64,000 bases of DNA from Doris montereyensis (taxonomy: Eukaryota; Mollusca; Gastropoda; Nudibranchia; Dorididae), in NCBI GenBank assembly GCA_037039925.1, contig JAXRKP010000998.1, positions 1 through 64,000 on the forward strand, given 5' to 3'. The position numbers and the translations under genes were made by a program. Below the pieces are notes generated by a model. The model was not told the origin of the DNA and ran no database searches. It worked only from the letters and a program-made list of their open reading frames with translations. Each line of letters opens with the position of its first letter. Within the stretch, counting starts at the first letter, position 1. Positions 1 through 33,195 of this stretch are shown in pieces.

Positions 1-611
1 TATGGTCCTTTATGTTTTGAAATGCTATGCTGTATGTGGCAACGATTATAGTCAGTGGTTTACAAAATGTCCACACCATTCCGTTTGACAAGTTGCAACA
101 ACATCAACAACCTCAACCATCACAACATCAACGAGGACAACTGATGCTCTAGTCAACATAATTGAATTGATTGGCCTGCGCTTCTGTTGCATCGTTTCAT
201 TTTGGAGATGGAAGGCATACATCAATACTGTATTGTTATTGTATCCACGTATCGATCCACAGTTAATAAAACCCAGGTCGATGTTTAGCTCTGTGCCGTG
301 CATAAAAGCATCGTCTGGATTTGTTATCTTATGAGTTATCTTCTCCTCTTTTCACTCCCCCTCCCCCTTTTTGTTGTTCCGATCCACGGATTTCCTTTTA
401 TTACATTGTATTACTAGATCTAAATACCCGATATCATTTTATTACAAAATTACTGGGATTGAGTTGTAATGATATACGTAGGCGTAAAAATATGGATGTT
501 TGTGCCCCGTATTGAGCGGTTGGGTCCAATTCCAATTTTGTCCTTTCATTCTTATTCCTCCCCCCCCCCCCCCCCTTGTTCCTTTGACACACACATCGCC
601 TAAATTGCTGA

Positions 612-742
612 CGGCTGGCAGGTGGTACTTGTAGGTCCCACTTTCTGTCCACTCTTTCATAGTTGTGTCTTACTTTTTGCTTTCCTCTTAATACACCCTG
701 AGATCACCGCATATAAGGGATAGGGGTAAATTTCAATGAATC
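612..742 (+). repeat. F3 dispersed repeat, copy a
   Basis: F3 is a recurring unit of about 130 bp. Its landmarks are a gcggttggcgggcgct-type head, GTAGGTCCTACTTCTTTC, a pyrimidine-rich core, CTTGCTGTTTCCTCTTAATT, CACCCTGAGATCACCGCATA and GGGTAAATT.CAATGAA. This copy shows GTAGGTCCCACTTT, CCTGAGATCACCGCATA and GGGTAAATTTCAATGAA. It lies in a FEZ intron, sense orientation. Confidence 0.8.
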
Positions 743-1477
743 AACTTCCCTCCCCTGCCCATCTCTATCGTTTGTTATTGACCCTGTGCGTCTGTCATTA
801 TTGTCATTCCTCACTCCTCTAGAAGTCTGGTAGTGGTGCTTATGCTAAATGGTTGATCATCAATCTCTCATTCTTTTAAGTACCCACATCGTCTTGCTTG
901 TGGGGTCTTAGTCTTAGCGTGATAAAAGTCTTTAGTGTTTCGTGACTTCCCATCCCCGGTGTTGGCATTTAAGTCGGCGTGGGCAGTTGGTAAGCCATTT
1001 GATGGGGTGTGGTGGCTTGTTTCGTTTCACTTACCCTCTCAGCAGCAGTGTTCCCCTGCAAAGTAATATCGATAGGGTGGCATGATCATAACATTCATTT
1101 TTTTAGCCATTGGACTTGAGCAAAAGCTGTGGGAACCTCCCCCCAACCTCCCCCCCACAAAAAAACTCCACAAAAAAAACAACAACAAACAAACAAAACC
1201 AAACCCCAAACAAACAAACAAAATCAACAACGCAAAGACAATAGAAAATCCTCCCGAGACCACCGCGCATGGTAGACGCGAGCAATCTATTCACCGATCC
1301 ATCATAGGTCCGTGTGTAGACCTCAGTGTGAGTCTACCTTTCTACACATTATAGAGTGTGGTTTGTATCTAGTTTTAGAAGCACCTTACTTTACTGAGGA
1401 TTGACGTCCTGGCCAGTAAACCATTTAATATCGAATTTATCCATGGTGTCTCTTTCGTTTTTTAATTATTCATGTGT

Positions 1478-1655
1478 ATTGGTAGGTCGAGCGACTGAAT
1501 ACCTCTCAAGAGAGCCCCAATGTTTCATGGCCCTCCCCACCAGCAAATTATGGATGGCTCTGCTAGGTCTTTTCAGCCTTGACGAAACTATTAAGTCCGG
1601 TGTCGAAAGCAATATAACAAACTACACCATAATGCTATTTGCCTAGAAAACCGTG
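1478..1655 (+). mobile_element. tRNA-derived SINE body (copy 1, head degraded)
   Basis: The stretch TGGCTCTGCTAGGTCTTTTC, the AACAAACTACACCATAATGC region and GCCTAGAAAA repeat in the copy at 1755-1955, with moderate divergence. The promoter-like head is degraded here (ggtaggtcgagcgactgaat). Confidence 0.6.
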
Positions 1656-1754
1656 GATCCTCTTTTGGATTACCTTTTTGGACTCAACAATGAATATATG
1701 CGACTTACTTTCTCTTTTGTTTTGGTTGCATTAGTGCCACACTAGACAGAGTCT

Positions 1755-1955
1755 ACGCCGGTAGCTCAGTCGGTAGAGCATCTGACTGCCAACCACACAG
1801 GAGGCCCGAGTCCGATTCCCAGGCAGGGCCAAATCTGCTGGCCTCCTGTCGACCCAGGAGCGAAATGGGTCGCTAGGTCTGTTCAGACTTGGTGAAAGTA
1901 AAGGCGGATTGGAAAGCAACTGCAAACTACTACATTATGCCATATGCCTAGAAAA
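1755..1955 (+). mobile_element. tRNA-derived SINE (copy 2) with A and B boxes
   Basis: The head GCCGGTAGCTCAGTCGGTAG has a tRNA A box, and GAGTCCGATTCCC further on resembles a B box. A 3' body ends ATGCCATATGCCTAGAAAA. The body is shared with 1478-1655, so this is a SINE and not a tRNA gene; an acceptor stem cannot be closed. Confidence 0.75.
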
Positions 1956-2239
1956 ATCAGAACTCTACTTCCTGATTACCCTATGCTAGTTTAATGGGAC
2001 TAACTTGACTTTTCATTGCCTTCTAGGTCATAGGGTTTTACGGATTTAAAATTTCCATCCTTGCAATGTAGGTCAAAGGAGTTTGCAGCGTTTAAAATAT
2101 ATTTACGATTTGTATAAGGAGATTGCTCTTGGAGTGAAAGGAACATCAAGATTTATTGTCAATCAAAAATATTATAATTCGTCATGTACAGTGTGCAGCA
2201 ACCATGATTGTAATCTTGTTTTTAACAATCTCTCGGCAG

Positions 2240-22765
<20,526 letters not shown>

Positions 22766-22900
22766 CGCGGGCGGTTGGCGAGCGCTGCTGATAGGTCCTA
22801 TTTCTTTCCTTCCTTCTTTCACTTATCCTCCATCTTGCTGTTTCCTCTTAATTCACCCTGAGATCACCGCAATGGTGGACAGGGTAATTTTCAATGAAAA
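22766..22900 (+). repeat. F3 dispersed repeat, copy g (best consensus copy)
   Basis: GCGGGCGGTTGGCGAGCGCT, ATAGGTCCTATTTCTTTCC, CATCTTGCTGTTTCCTCTTA, CACCCTGAGATCACCGCAAT and GTGGACAGGGTAATTTTCAA. It lies 4.6 kb past the FEZ stop, in FEZ sense orientation. Confidence 0.9.
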
Positions 22901-22905
22901 AATCG

Positions 22906-25690
22906 ACACATTTCCTTTGAAATAAGCAGTGAATGAGACATCCTAAAAGCATAAAGCGTGTACTATTTTGATTTGATTTTATGACTATGAGTTTGACTCA
23001 ATGACTGTTCAAAGGAACTTTTTACATGTGAAAAAATGTTATGAGTCGAATAATGATTGAAAGAATGATTCTTTTTAACCTTTGTGGTACCCTATGAAAT
23101 ACTTGAGTTACAATTAATTCTTTATTTACATTCCATGAAAGAAATAGGAAAAGGTCTTTGAAAATATGTTTCGTGAAGGTTATAATGAAATTATGCTGAA
23201 ACAAAATTACAAGGAATTTTTTTATTTCCGTGTTTTTTCCCTTCTCTCCTAATGCTGAGATATTTTATATTGTTTTGGAAAATTTAGAAGGAAAAGTGTA
23301 AAAACAAAAGAATCTCCTTGTCTGTTTAGTTTATGGGTTGGAAAAATATAAAAAAAGGAAACTTGATAATGATGAAAGTTCCAAGTTGATACCCCTCCCC
23401 TCAAATCACCTTTTTTGTTTTCTTTTCTTCTGTTTTACATCTACCCTTTACCTCTTATCCATGATACTGTGATCATCCCTAATATAAATATATACATTTA
23501 CATTTTCTTGTTACATTCGGTGTTGTGTATCTTCGGTGTGATCATCCCTAGGTCTTTTCAATTGAAGATGTTAGGACTAAGATAGTTTTCTATTGACCTA
23601 GTGTCCAAGATAAGGTGCTATCATTATCAAAAGGTCAAAAAGGTTATCAGAATGTCCCCAAGAAAGGGTTGTCTGTTGTACCACTCAACATGTGACATGA
23701 AACTGACAGGCAGGCACTGACAGGAACAAAGTGTGCAATAGCCGACTGTGGATGAGGCTGGCACATAGCTATTATTTTACGTATGTCCATAGCTGCCAGC
23801 CAATATTTATAAAAAAACATCTTTGGCTTTGAACCCGTTAGTCTGTATTTTTTTAAACAGGATCTCTATGTTACCGGCACAAACTCAGAAAAAATTAGGG
23901 GAAAATCTAGAGATGTCATTCTGAGTTCGCAAAACTACCGTCGCATTTCGCCACAAAGGCCAGCAATCGGCTGTTAAATAATCAATGTTTTCTGGAATAT
24001 CACGGGCATCGTGCAAGTCATAATTAATTTTTTCCGATTTGAAAAGGTTGGCAGCTATGTGTCTCTCTCTTGCTGACATCAGAAATATCTCCTGTGTTGT
24101 ACGTTGCCAACAGTTTAATCCATGGTTTTGACATTCATCCATAGATGATGGTAAAAGCAAGAGGGGAAAATGTTTAACCTGTTGTAATGACAGATGAGTG
24201 ATAATGGATGTCTCATATTGTAAATGTAATGTTGAAAAGGAGAAAAACACTTTCTTATTGGAAAAGAATTACAATTGCTGTGTTTGAGAAACATTTGAAT
24301 AGGCAGCCTTGCCTTGTTTTTTTCAATCCCATATCAATTTTTACATTTGGCCCCACCAAAAGACAAAATTCGAAAATTATGAATCCATTTCATTTCACCT
24401 TTTGTTAACACTAACACCCTTCTGTGGCTCCTCAACACTTTTGAAATATCTGTGATTGGCTGTACTGTACAGTGTACAGAGACATCTTATTATGTATTAC
24501 TGGAGTTAACTCCTTTAAAAGCATGTTTTATGGAGAACAGAAAAAGAGCACAAAAATGAGGCCTACAATATTATTTGGATATGTTCATTAAAAACGTCTT
24601 CTATTTGTCTACTTTTATGACTTTCAGATGTGATAACTTGGCACCCTATCTTGGATTCCTTCTACTTCTAGTCCTGGTCGTCTTTTGTGAAAATGTCATA
24701 AGTTTCTCTTTGTATTGATGATTTGATTTGATGATTTTTTTTTTGATTGAAATTTTCTCAAGCACTTTTGATGTCAAATGACTGAAATTCAAAGAAATGT
24801 ATATGTGTTATGAAGTTCTGTTTAGCTCACTTACCTAACTAACTTATTTTAATGTCAAATTTTACACGATGTTTATGTTCTACAACAGTCAATAATTACA
24901 ATGTAACATAAGCCGAAGGATAAGCTACTGAAAAGCATTGAAGTAACTGTATCATCACATCCTTGATATAATGCTGGTTGGAGTGAGTGAGTGCTTCGTT
25001 ATGAACTATTTATCATAAAATGAATGAATGCATAGTATAAAAGTTATCACTATTTCATCTCTTTTTAAGGATACAAAGTATGTGGGAGGAATATTCATAA
25101 TCAGATTAATCCTGCACCCCATGCTGAGTTAAAACAACAGTATTCTTTCTTGTTATGATCCTTTGCATGTCAGTGTCAGAATATATAACCGTAACCTAGT
25201 CAGCAAAACGTTGCTGGATGAGAGAAAATTATACAAACGCATTGACTGAAAGGAGGTTTAGTGATTTAATTTCTAATCGGTTTTTTTTTTCTTTCCATTC
25301 ATAAGGTTTCAAAGTAGAGCTTTGCTGTGTTAAGTGGTGCATAATTCTAACTACACAATGTTTCTACCTTGACTTCATTTTGTGATGTATGCTTACAGCC
25401 TTTGCCTTTTCACTATTTTTTGTGGCATTCATTTATTCTTAGCCAATTCTTCAGGGTTGAAGTCTCTTTATTAATAAAAGCAAGTTCGATGAAGATTTCA
25501 TCATTCAGTTATTGTTATTCCATTCTCTCCTCTCGTAATCTTTTTTTTTTTTTTTTGAGTCTGTATGATGTTTTTATCAACCAAGTGTCAGACAATACTT
25601 TTTTTTTAGCAGTCACTAATGCCAGTTAAAACTTTTGATAAATTTGCATTCCTGATGGATACATTTTTTGACGAGTCGTCATAAACAGTC
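22906..25690. other. Intergenic AT-rich sequence, no recognised gene
   Basis: No exon, RNA gene or repeat family is recognised here. The only longer open frame is 23885-24250 on the - strand, of unknown meaning. T runs and short AT repeats occur. Confidence 0.5.
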
Positions 25691-25699
25691 ATGTAAATG

Positions 25700-25790
25700 G
25701 TTATTTTATAATCTGGGGCTTGAACCCACGACCTTTTGATTGAGAGGCTGACATACTGCCTCTGGACCACCTTGTCCTCCTAGATAGGAT
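25700..25790 (-). mobile_element. SINE-2 head fragment, inverted
   Basis: GGGGCTTGAACCCACGACCT and TTGATTGAGAGGCTGACATA are the reverse complement of the SINE-2 tRNA-like head. It faces the copy at 25826, making a hairpin. Confidence 0.82.
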
Positions 25791-25825
25791 TATTGTCTTG
25801 TTACATGATGTTGGTACCCAGCTAA

Positions 25826-26095
25826 GGACCCGGTAGTCCAGAGGCAAGGTGTCGGCCTCTCAATCAAAATGTCTTGGGTTCAAGCCCCGACAGGTTGAAA
25901 ATGTTCTTAGTTTTTTTTTTAGAGTAACAAATCCCATTGGAGACGGACAATAAAAAGGAGGTCCTGTGTGCAAATCACCATACTCTGTGCACATTAAAGA
26001 TCCCTTGACTGTTTACAGGGCAGTCCGGGCGAAATAAAAAATCCTACCAAAACCTCTGAGATCACTTTAGTTGTGGATGTGGGTCAAATCAAACA
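25826..26095 (+). mobile_element. SINE-2 copy
   Basis: GACCCGGTAGTCCAGAGGCA head, GGGTTCAAGCCCCGAC B-box region, TTGGAGACGGACAATAAAAA body, ATTAAAGATCCCTTGACTGT, and the end CTTTAGTTGTGGATGTGGGT. The tail of TCAAA units is short. Confidence 0.88.
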
Positions 26096-26235
26096 CTTGG
26101 GTTGAGGAGGGAAATGTGTGTTGTCTGTTTGCATCTTTCTAACTAACACAATGAGAAACCTAGCATTGCCAGGATTTGAACTCTGAAACCTATGATCCTA
26201 AATCTGGCAGCGTTGCAACTAGGCTACTGTGGTCA
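26093..26235 (-). mobile_element. SINE-1 fragment, head and middle
   Basis: The reverse complement gives the tRNA-like head and B box: CCACAGTAGCCTAGTTGCAA and GTTCAAATCCTGGCAATGCT. It abuts the end of the SINE-2 copy at 25826. Confidence 0.68.
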
Positions 26236-27045
26236 GGAACTCGTTCAAAATGACTTAAATTTAAATCTAGAATGCAGAGTTTAGTGTCTATATAATGGTG
26301 GAAAGAAACCCTGGGATACTGTTTAATTTATAAAAAATCGCTATTGGATGCGGCTAGATATTGAACTGAATAATGCGAGTGCAAAGTTACACCCAAGTTT
26401 GTTAAAAACTGAAAAAATTATTTGAATTGAAGTTGTAGGTGTTTCCGCAATTCAAATTCAAGATGGCAGCGTTCCCATGGCAACCATATGATACAATTTT
26501 GTTTAAAAATAGTTTTCAGCTAATTTTAAGTACGATGATAGTGGTTAAAATTGTCTTATCAAATAATAAAAGGACCCCCCAACATGCCTAAGAGAAGAGG
26601 CTGCTTAGAATAAATGCAGTCCGGCTAAGGGACTAGTCTTCTTGTCATCGATGGAGGATGCGCAGCCTGAAACTTTTTCTTTCCTGTCCTGTCTTCTTCA
26701 ACTCCTTGGATTTCAATTTCATATTCCTCTTCATTGACCCTGATTTAGGGAATACTGATAGACACAATGTGATAAACTAATACTAGTCATGTACATGATT
26801 TTCATTATCAATATTACAATTATTGGATAACACCCTTCAGATTCTACTATCAGGTGCAATAAGACAATTACTTTCACTTTAACTTCAACACAGCCACATC
26901 AACAAAGATAGAGGGTCAAGAGCCTCCAAAGTTGGACCCCCCCCCATCCAAAAAAATATTTTCTATTCACTTATCTAACCCTCAGCATCAGAGGGTCTTT
27001 AGTCAACTCCACAGAAATATTTAGTGCAGTGTATGATTGTTTATT
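26236..27045. other. Unclassified intergenic sequence
   Basis: No coding signal. CAAGATGGCAGCGTTCCCAT at 26459-26478 resembles motifs common in non-autonomous DNA transposons, but no terminal inverted repeats were found. The rest is AT-rich. Confidence 0.35.
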
Positions 27046-27337
27046 AGGCATCAATGGCCCAGTGGTTGGGCAGTCAGATTTGGGATCATGAGGTCCCAGG
27101 TTCGAATCCTAGCAAAGCTAGCTCCGACATTGGATTCCTTGGGACAGACACCTAACAGTAACACGCATTTTGTCCACTCGACTCAGGTGCAAATGGGTAC
27201 AAGCACGGGCTTGGGAATAAAAAAACCTTTGTCCGATTAGTTTAGGATGTGATTGTCACTTGTTCAGCTCCACGCTATAGAAACTGGGATAAACTTTGGC
27301 ACTATGGGCCATAATGCACTTGAAGGAATTTTACTTT
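27046..27337 (+). mobile_element. SINE-1 reference copy
   Basis: Head GGCATCAATGGCCCAGTGGT with an A-box-like stretch, B box GGTTCGAATCCTAGC, body CTCGACTCAGGTGCAAATGG, and an end containing CTATAGAAACTGGGATAAAC and CACTTGAAGGAATTTTAC. About 290 bp. Confidence 0.88.
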
Positions 27338-28242
27338 TTGTGTTTGTTTATGAAACTGCACTGGTATTGTAGCATAAGTACTACTAATTGGCCATAATTA
27401 TGAAACTTTACTTCTGGTCCTTATATTGACATCTTGGATTTGGATGGACCACAGGCTTTTTCCTTTGAATTGCATTTTACAAGACAAGCAAAGCATGCTC
27501 ACACTTCTCAAACAGAAATAACCCCCACATACTGCTCATGAGGACAGATCAATTATGAAAAAAAAAGAAGCCAATTACAATGTATATTTACTAAAAAAAA
27601 TGTTGCTTTAATTATACAAACATAAAAAGAAATGCAATTCACAAAGTCAGTAAGAAAGAACCTTCTTAGGCGTAATCCTTACAATACAATGGAGCTATTG
27701 TATAAATGCAGTGCATGGGTCCTCGTGGTGGTAAAAGTAAAACAGTTTTTGTTTAAATTAAGTCTATCATCAAGGGTGTATATAGAAATAGCTTTTATTC
27801 TAAACTGATCTAAGTGAGACCCCTCAAAACGCATACTGCTTGTGTAAAGAAATGTTTGGTTATCAATGTTAACGACACATGTATGGGTGTAAGTGTATGG
27901 GGCCTAGGTTTTCAGGAAAGCGATGTTGAGGTCACATCAGGCGTGACCACAAATTTTTAATTCTGTACGATTTGGGGCCTCAGCTACATCTACAGCTCCA
28001 TTGATGTCATTCTGTATAAACTTTGAAGATATTATGGCATTTTGAATGAAGGAAGTCTTGGAAATGACATATCGTCAACCGGGTGATAAAATTGTGTATG
28101 CCACATAATTTTCCCCAAAATGAATTTTTGATGTTAATTGAAGCCTAATATGATTTTACATGAAGAGCAAAATCCTTGTTTGAAAAGAAACATGCAAAGG
28201 TTGTAAATTGTATGATGTAATATAGAAAACACAGACAACACA
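27338..28242. other. Intergenic AT-rich sequence, nothing recognised
   Basis: No exon, RNA gene or repeat family could be supported here on either strand. Confidence 0.4.
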
Positions 28243-28545
28243 CATGCTAAATCAGCTCATGTGTCACATCAACCTTCAGTTGCTGCATCAGCTCATGTGT
28301 CACCTCAATCTTCAGTCGCAGCAACATCTGCCGTGTCACCTCAACCTTCAGTTACTGCATTACCTCCTGTGTGTCGCCTCAACCTTCAGTTACTGCATTA
28401 CCTCCGTGTCGCCTCAACCTTCAGTTACTGCATTACCTCCTGTGTCGCCTCAACCTTCAGTTACTGCATTACCTCCTGTGTCGCCTCAATCTTCAGTCGC
28501 AGCAACATCTGGTGTGTCACCTCAACCTTCACAAATGGGACCTAC
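28243..28545 (+). repeat. 36-bp coding-like tandem repeat, 12-residue period
   Basis: Units of 36 nt centred on CCTCAACCTTCAGTTACTGC and ATTACCTCCTGTGTCG, about eight copies with two sub-types (cagtcgcagcaacatct in place of cagttactgcattacct). In one frame they read SPQPSVTALPPV repeatedly. It lies just 5' of the DUF7869-like relic and may be the Ser/Pro/Thr-rich N-terminal part of that element's protein. Confidence 0.85.
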
Positions 28546-29880
28546 AGAGGCTAGGTTTGAGATAAACAATGACCCATCATTTCAATCATTCAAGAAAACA
28601 GAGAGCCAAAGAGCCATCGGAAATGGGTATCAAATAAACGGAGATACACAGGGTATTTAAAAGAAAAAGGGTTGGGAATACACATTGGAAAAAGGAATCA
28701 AAGAGCAGCAAAAAAAAGTAAGTCAGCGGCGCACTTGCCAGTCAAAAACTACTGTGAATTGTGAATATTCCAAATTAAATGTACAAGGAAGGTTACAACT
28801 TTTTAAAATTACATTTGGAAACTAACATGAGGTGAAAATCGATCTTTCAATCATCAGAGGTCTCCTGGGATAACGTGAACCTAAACGGTGGTACAGCCAG
28901 AATCAAACAGATGGAGCACTTCCCAGGAAAACCTTCACATGGAATTACTTCTTGAAAGTTGAAGGCAATCACATCAAAGAAAGTAATACCATGTTCCTTG
29001 CGACTACAGGTCTCACTAAACACTGCATTCGTGCTGCATTGGATGACCAGGGAAAGAACCCATTTCACGACCGAACAATTCACAAAGAATTTTGCGAATG
29101 AGTTTCTGGACCGATTACAAAGCTGCCGTCTGATAACTGCAGACAGGGATCGTCAAAATTGTACCTGGAGCTGCCCTTTTAGGCAATGGCAGACTTCCAT
29201 TGTCTGTACACCATTTCCTGCTCAGTGAAAGGCTTTCCATTCTTGAGTGTCAGGGCCTTCCTTGACTTCAAGAACATTTCTTTATTCAAGCCAAAAAAAA
29301 GGACAGGTGTGACCTGTGCATGGCCTTTGACTTTGAGGCAGCAAACATCGAACAAGATGTCTGGAAAACTCATATGTGAGTGTTAAGCAGAGAGCTGAAG
29401 AAGAAAAGGCCAGAGACAAGGATGCTCGGGACGGAACTGGCATTGTCATGATCTTCATGGATCAGCAAGTACTTTTAGCACCTACAATAAACGCTTCTAC
29501 TAGCACCTACTCCAAAGCAAAGCTGGCAGTTCACATTATGTTGTACAACAAGGCAATCAAAGATGCTGTCTGTTACTTGTGGCATGAGGCAGAGGGTGGA
29601 GTTCGCAAGCAATATTATACAATATCTGTCAGACTTTTATTGGGAGAATAAAATCATATTGTACATCGATGGTTGTGTGTACCAAAACAAAAATTCCATC
29701 TTGACCAGTGCTCTATTTGCTTTTTCCTCACAACAAAATGTAGTTATCCAACAAAAGTACTTTGTGAACTGAAAGGACATACACATATGGAAGTTAACTC
29801 TATGCATACTGTGATAGAAAGACAACTGAAGAACGTTCAAGTGTATGCATCAATTCATCAACGGACTACATGACAATTTT
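28546..29880 (+). pseudogene. Relic of a DUF7869-type transposon-associated protein
   Basis: Read across frames, pieces match the typical order: an N-terminal region with MFLATTGLTKHCIRAALDD, the Cys motif LFKPKKDRCDLCMAFDF, then GIVMIFMDQQVLLAPTINAS, YSKAKLAVHIMLYNKAIKDA, CYLWHEAEGG, a degraded acidic motif and KGHTHMEVNSMHTVIER. This is the RNase H-like layout of DUF7869 proteins, which are common in repetitive elements of invertebrate genomes. Several frameshifts and stops show it is not one intact frame. Family assignment is from remembered motif patterns. Confidence 0.72.
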
Positions 29881-30279
29881 CAGGACGTAAAGGACAACTC
29901 TGTATGACGTCAGAAGTCTGGGCCATTCTTTTTTTTAGAATTATGGTCAAGTTGCAACTTACAATTTGTTAAGAAATTTAAAGAAATCTTATCTTTACGT
30001 ACAATGGATTTAAGACTATAAACACTTTTATGTACCAAGATTACATTCTACCTACCTTTTAATGTTTATATTTGGAGTTTTATTCACCCCGTGTTACCGT
30101 CCGTTCTATGTCAACATCAAGAGAATTCGAGGCGACAGGGTGGATGGCACAAACCAACAAATATACCGATCATTATCAACCATTGTCCGAAAAAGCATTC
30201 ACCACCCCCCCCCCCCTCACATATTCTTAACCAACGTAAATTTGGAAAACTGAACACAAATTGGAAACGAAACAAAAAG

Positions 30280-31875
30280 TATACTTCATAAACTGTCAGT
30301 CGTGCAGAAATAAGATCGAAGAAATACACGACCTTATCATTGGTTTATGATCTTATTGGAGAGAATCCTGATATTCTGTTTCTGACAGAAATACGGCTTT
30401 GTGCGTCAGGCGACGAGCCCATCATTGCAGCCATTACTCCAAAAAACTATTGAATGAAATCTTTCCAACGACAAAATCAACATAGAGGTTTACTGCTATA
30501 TCTAAAAAGATCTAGCTTCAGTGATCAACATAACATCAAAAGTGTCGTCGCACTTTTCAACATTTGAAAACGTGGAACTAAAATAAAAAACTATGTGTAT
30601 TTACAAACCACCTTTAAACAAAAAGAAAAATATGTCTGTAAGTGTAACAGCTGCCAAAAAAGAACTGAACAAAGTGTTTTCTTTGATGAGCACAAAACAA
30701 AGACACCCAGTACTAATGAGTGACTTCAATATCATTTTGACAACAGTAAAGAGTCAGCCAAATTTAAAGAAATGCTGTGTCAATTTAACATGACACAGAT
30801 CATCTCAAAGCTATACCATTTTGTTGACAAGACGAGTCGGTTTTGGACTCAAAGGATTGGCACTACACTGGTTTGAATCCTATCTAAAGAATCGTCAACA
30901 GAACGTTGTGGTCAAAGGTCTAAATATTACCACTCGTCTAGAATTTGGAGTCCCCAAGGCTCTGTTCTGTTTTCTGTGTACGTGCAGCCTCTTGCAGATG
31001 TTGTATCTAAATTTGGCATCATTTTTATGCTGACGATACCCAAATATATAGTTCAGCAAAGATGGATGAACTGTCATGTCTTGTGGACCATTTCGAGAGT
31101 TGTATATCTGAGATTAAGGTATGGATGAACAAAAATAGACTGATGTTAAATGATAAGACGGAAGCTATGCTAGTAGCTAGATCACGATTATTGAAAGGTG
31201 TGAACATACAACAGATTCTAATTGGTGAGACTAATGTAAAATTTTCAAATTGTGTGAAGAATCTTGGAGTATACATTGACTCTGAGTTGTCCATGGTCAG
31301 ACAGGTCAACAATCTGATTAGAATGATGTTCATCACATTAAGAAAAATTAGCAGGATAAGAAACATCACTTCATTGGAAGAAGCAATATTACTCGTTAAC
31401 TCCCTTGTATTATCTTAATTAGATTATTGCAGTCCTCTATTATGTAATATATATATATATATATATATCCAAAGAGAGAATCAAAAGTTTACAACATATA
31501 CAAAACTGTGCTGCCAGGCGTATAAAGCGAAAAGGTATATTTGACTTCGGCAACATCTCTTTTGTTTGAGCTACATTGGTTGTCATCCCAAAAACGAATT
31601 GTTTATAAAATATGTACTATTGTTTTTAAATCTATTCATGCCCAGGGACCAATCTACATAAGCAATCGTTTGAGCATATATATCCCATCAAAGAACCTTC
31701 GATCCAGCAATGACAACAGCATTTTAAAAACAACAAAAACAAACTTAAAAATTGGTGAACAGTCATGTTGCGTTTTGGCACCGCAGTATTGGAATGCCCT
31801 ACCAAAACACGTGAGGGACAGTAAGATAATTGACACTTTCAAGACTCGACTAACATTTTATCTTTCTACACAGTG
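30280..31875 (+). mobile_element. Relic of an L2/CR1-like LINE
   Basis: The endonuclease start reads FINCQSCRNKIEEIHDLI and ESPDILFLTEIRLC. Then, after a deletion, the reverse transcriptase: LKGLALHWFESYLKNRQQNV, EFGVP, FYADDTQIYSSAK, WMNKNRLMLNDKTEAML, NLGVYIDSELSM, and a C-terminal LHWLSSQKRIVYKICTIVFK and YWNALPKHVRDSK. Stops and shifts are frequent and an (AT)n tract splits it at 31448-31468. Truncated and inactive. Confidence 0.85.
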
Positions 31876-33195
31876 AATACGTTTACAATCTTACTGTTTT
31901 TCAATTGTGCGTATATGCATGTGTGTGTAGGAAGAGGCGGTGTGCAAGCACACCTATTATACTATGCTATACCACCAACTGGCCTACCTGTTTGCTCAAA
32001 GCTAGGTAATGAAAGCGTTGAGACACCAATGCTCGACTTCATCCCAACAGCACAGGTAAAGCTTTATCTGTCAAAAACGGTGATGATATCGTCCAACCCA
32101 CATGCTGTGGCATGTGCTGCGTTCTCACCGCCCTAAATTCTTTACATCAAAATCGTGAAACGAACACTGCGCCTAATCTACACGTCAAAGTAGTAAAAAA
32201 TGTCAAGTAGTACTAAGCAGTAGTCAACAAGCCACTCTGACACCATGCAGAAATAATCAACATTCTTTAGGCCGCTGAGTAAGAAACTAATTTTTCTTTT
32301 CTCCTGAAAACTTTCTCGTTTGTGGTGTATATGCGGATTCACCACCCAGTTGACGATTTACTGTGTAACTGCCACCCAAAGCGAAGAGATATATGTCTGG
32401 CTAATCATTACATACTTTAACTGCCATGATAGGGATTAAATAACAAATATAACTGACCAAACCCATACTTCCATTCCAGGCACAGACTAAATTTAAAAAA
32501 GTTGTTTGGTTGAACCACCACCCACAAGACATTTTGCATTCTATAAGTTACATTGATTACAACGTTATCAGTATCACAGTAAGAGACAGGAAAAATGACA
32601 ACGACAAACCAATGTCAAGAAACACTACTAGGTGATCATAATAATCATTTTGATAACAACAATGCACTACACATTGGACATTGCAATATTGTTTTGGAAA
32701 GTTTATAAACATTTCAAAATTTTCAACTGATATTTCAACCAATTATTACTAGTTTACTAAAAGAGTATTAAAATTGCACACAGCATTGTCCCTGACATAA
32801 CTAGTAACAAAATATTTCCTTAGGTGCTGTACTATTAACATACTTTAATGCTTTCACTGATTTTATTTTAGTTAACAATTAGAATGGGAAATAGGGGAAG
32901 TAAACGCAATCGTTAATAATAAAGCATAATATGTCATGTATTGTTTATGTTAACATGAGTGTTCCACCTTAAAACGGTGAATAACTAAGGTCTCCATCAG
33001 GTCATGTTGAAAATTTAGTCTTTCACTTTCCTCAAGTCCCTTATGTTACAAAAAAAGTAGCATGAGCATGGGCATTGTTTGATGAATCATGAAATTATAG
33101 CAATCCCGAGTGCTCCGTTTTATATGAGCACCGACGTGAGTGTACAAAATATAAATTAAAATCAAAAACAAGTTTTTTGTTCCAAATATTTGTCA
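31876..33195. other. Region after the LINE relic, likely including the NEMF 3' UTR
   Basis: No coding sequence is recognised. Since NEMF ends at 33196 on the - strand, its 3' UTR must lie here. I could not pick one poly(A) signal among the AT-rich candidates. Confidence 0.45.

Noticed and set aside
1755..1830. tRNA gene
   Set aside because: A- and B-box-like sequences are present but the acceptor stem does not close, and the segment continues into a SINE body shared with a neighbouring copy.
28243..28545. CRISPR-like array
   Set aside because: Contiguous 36-bp tandem repeat without spacers in an animal genome.
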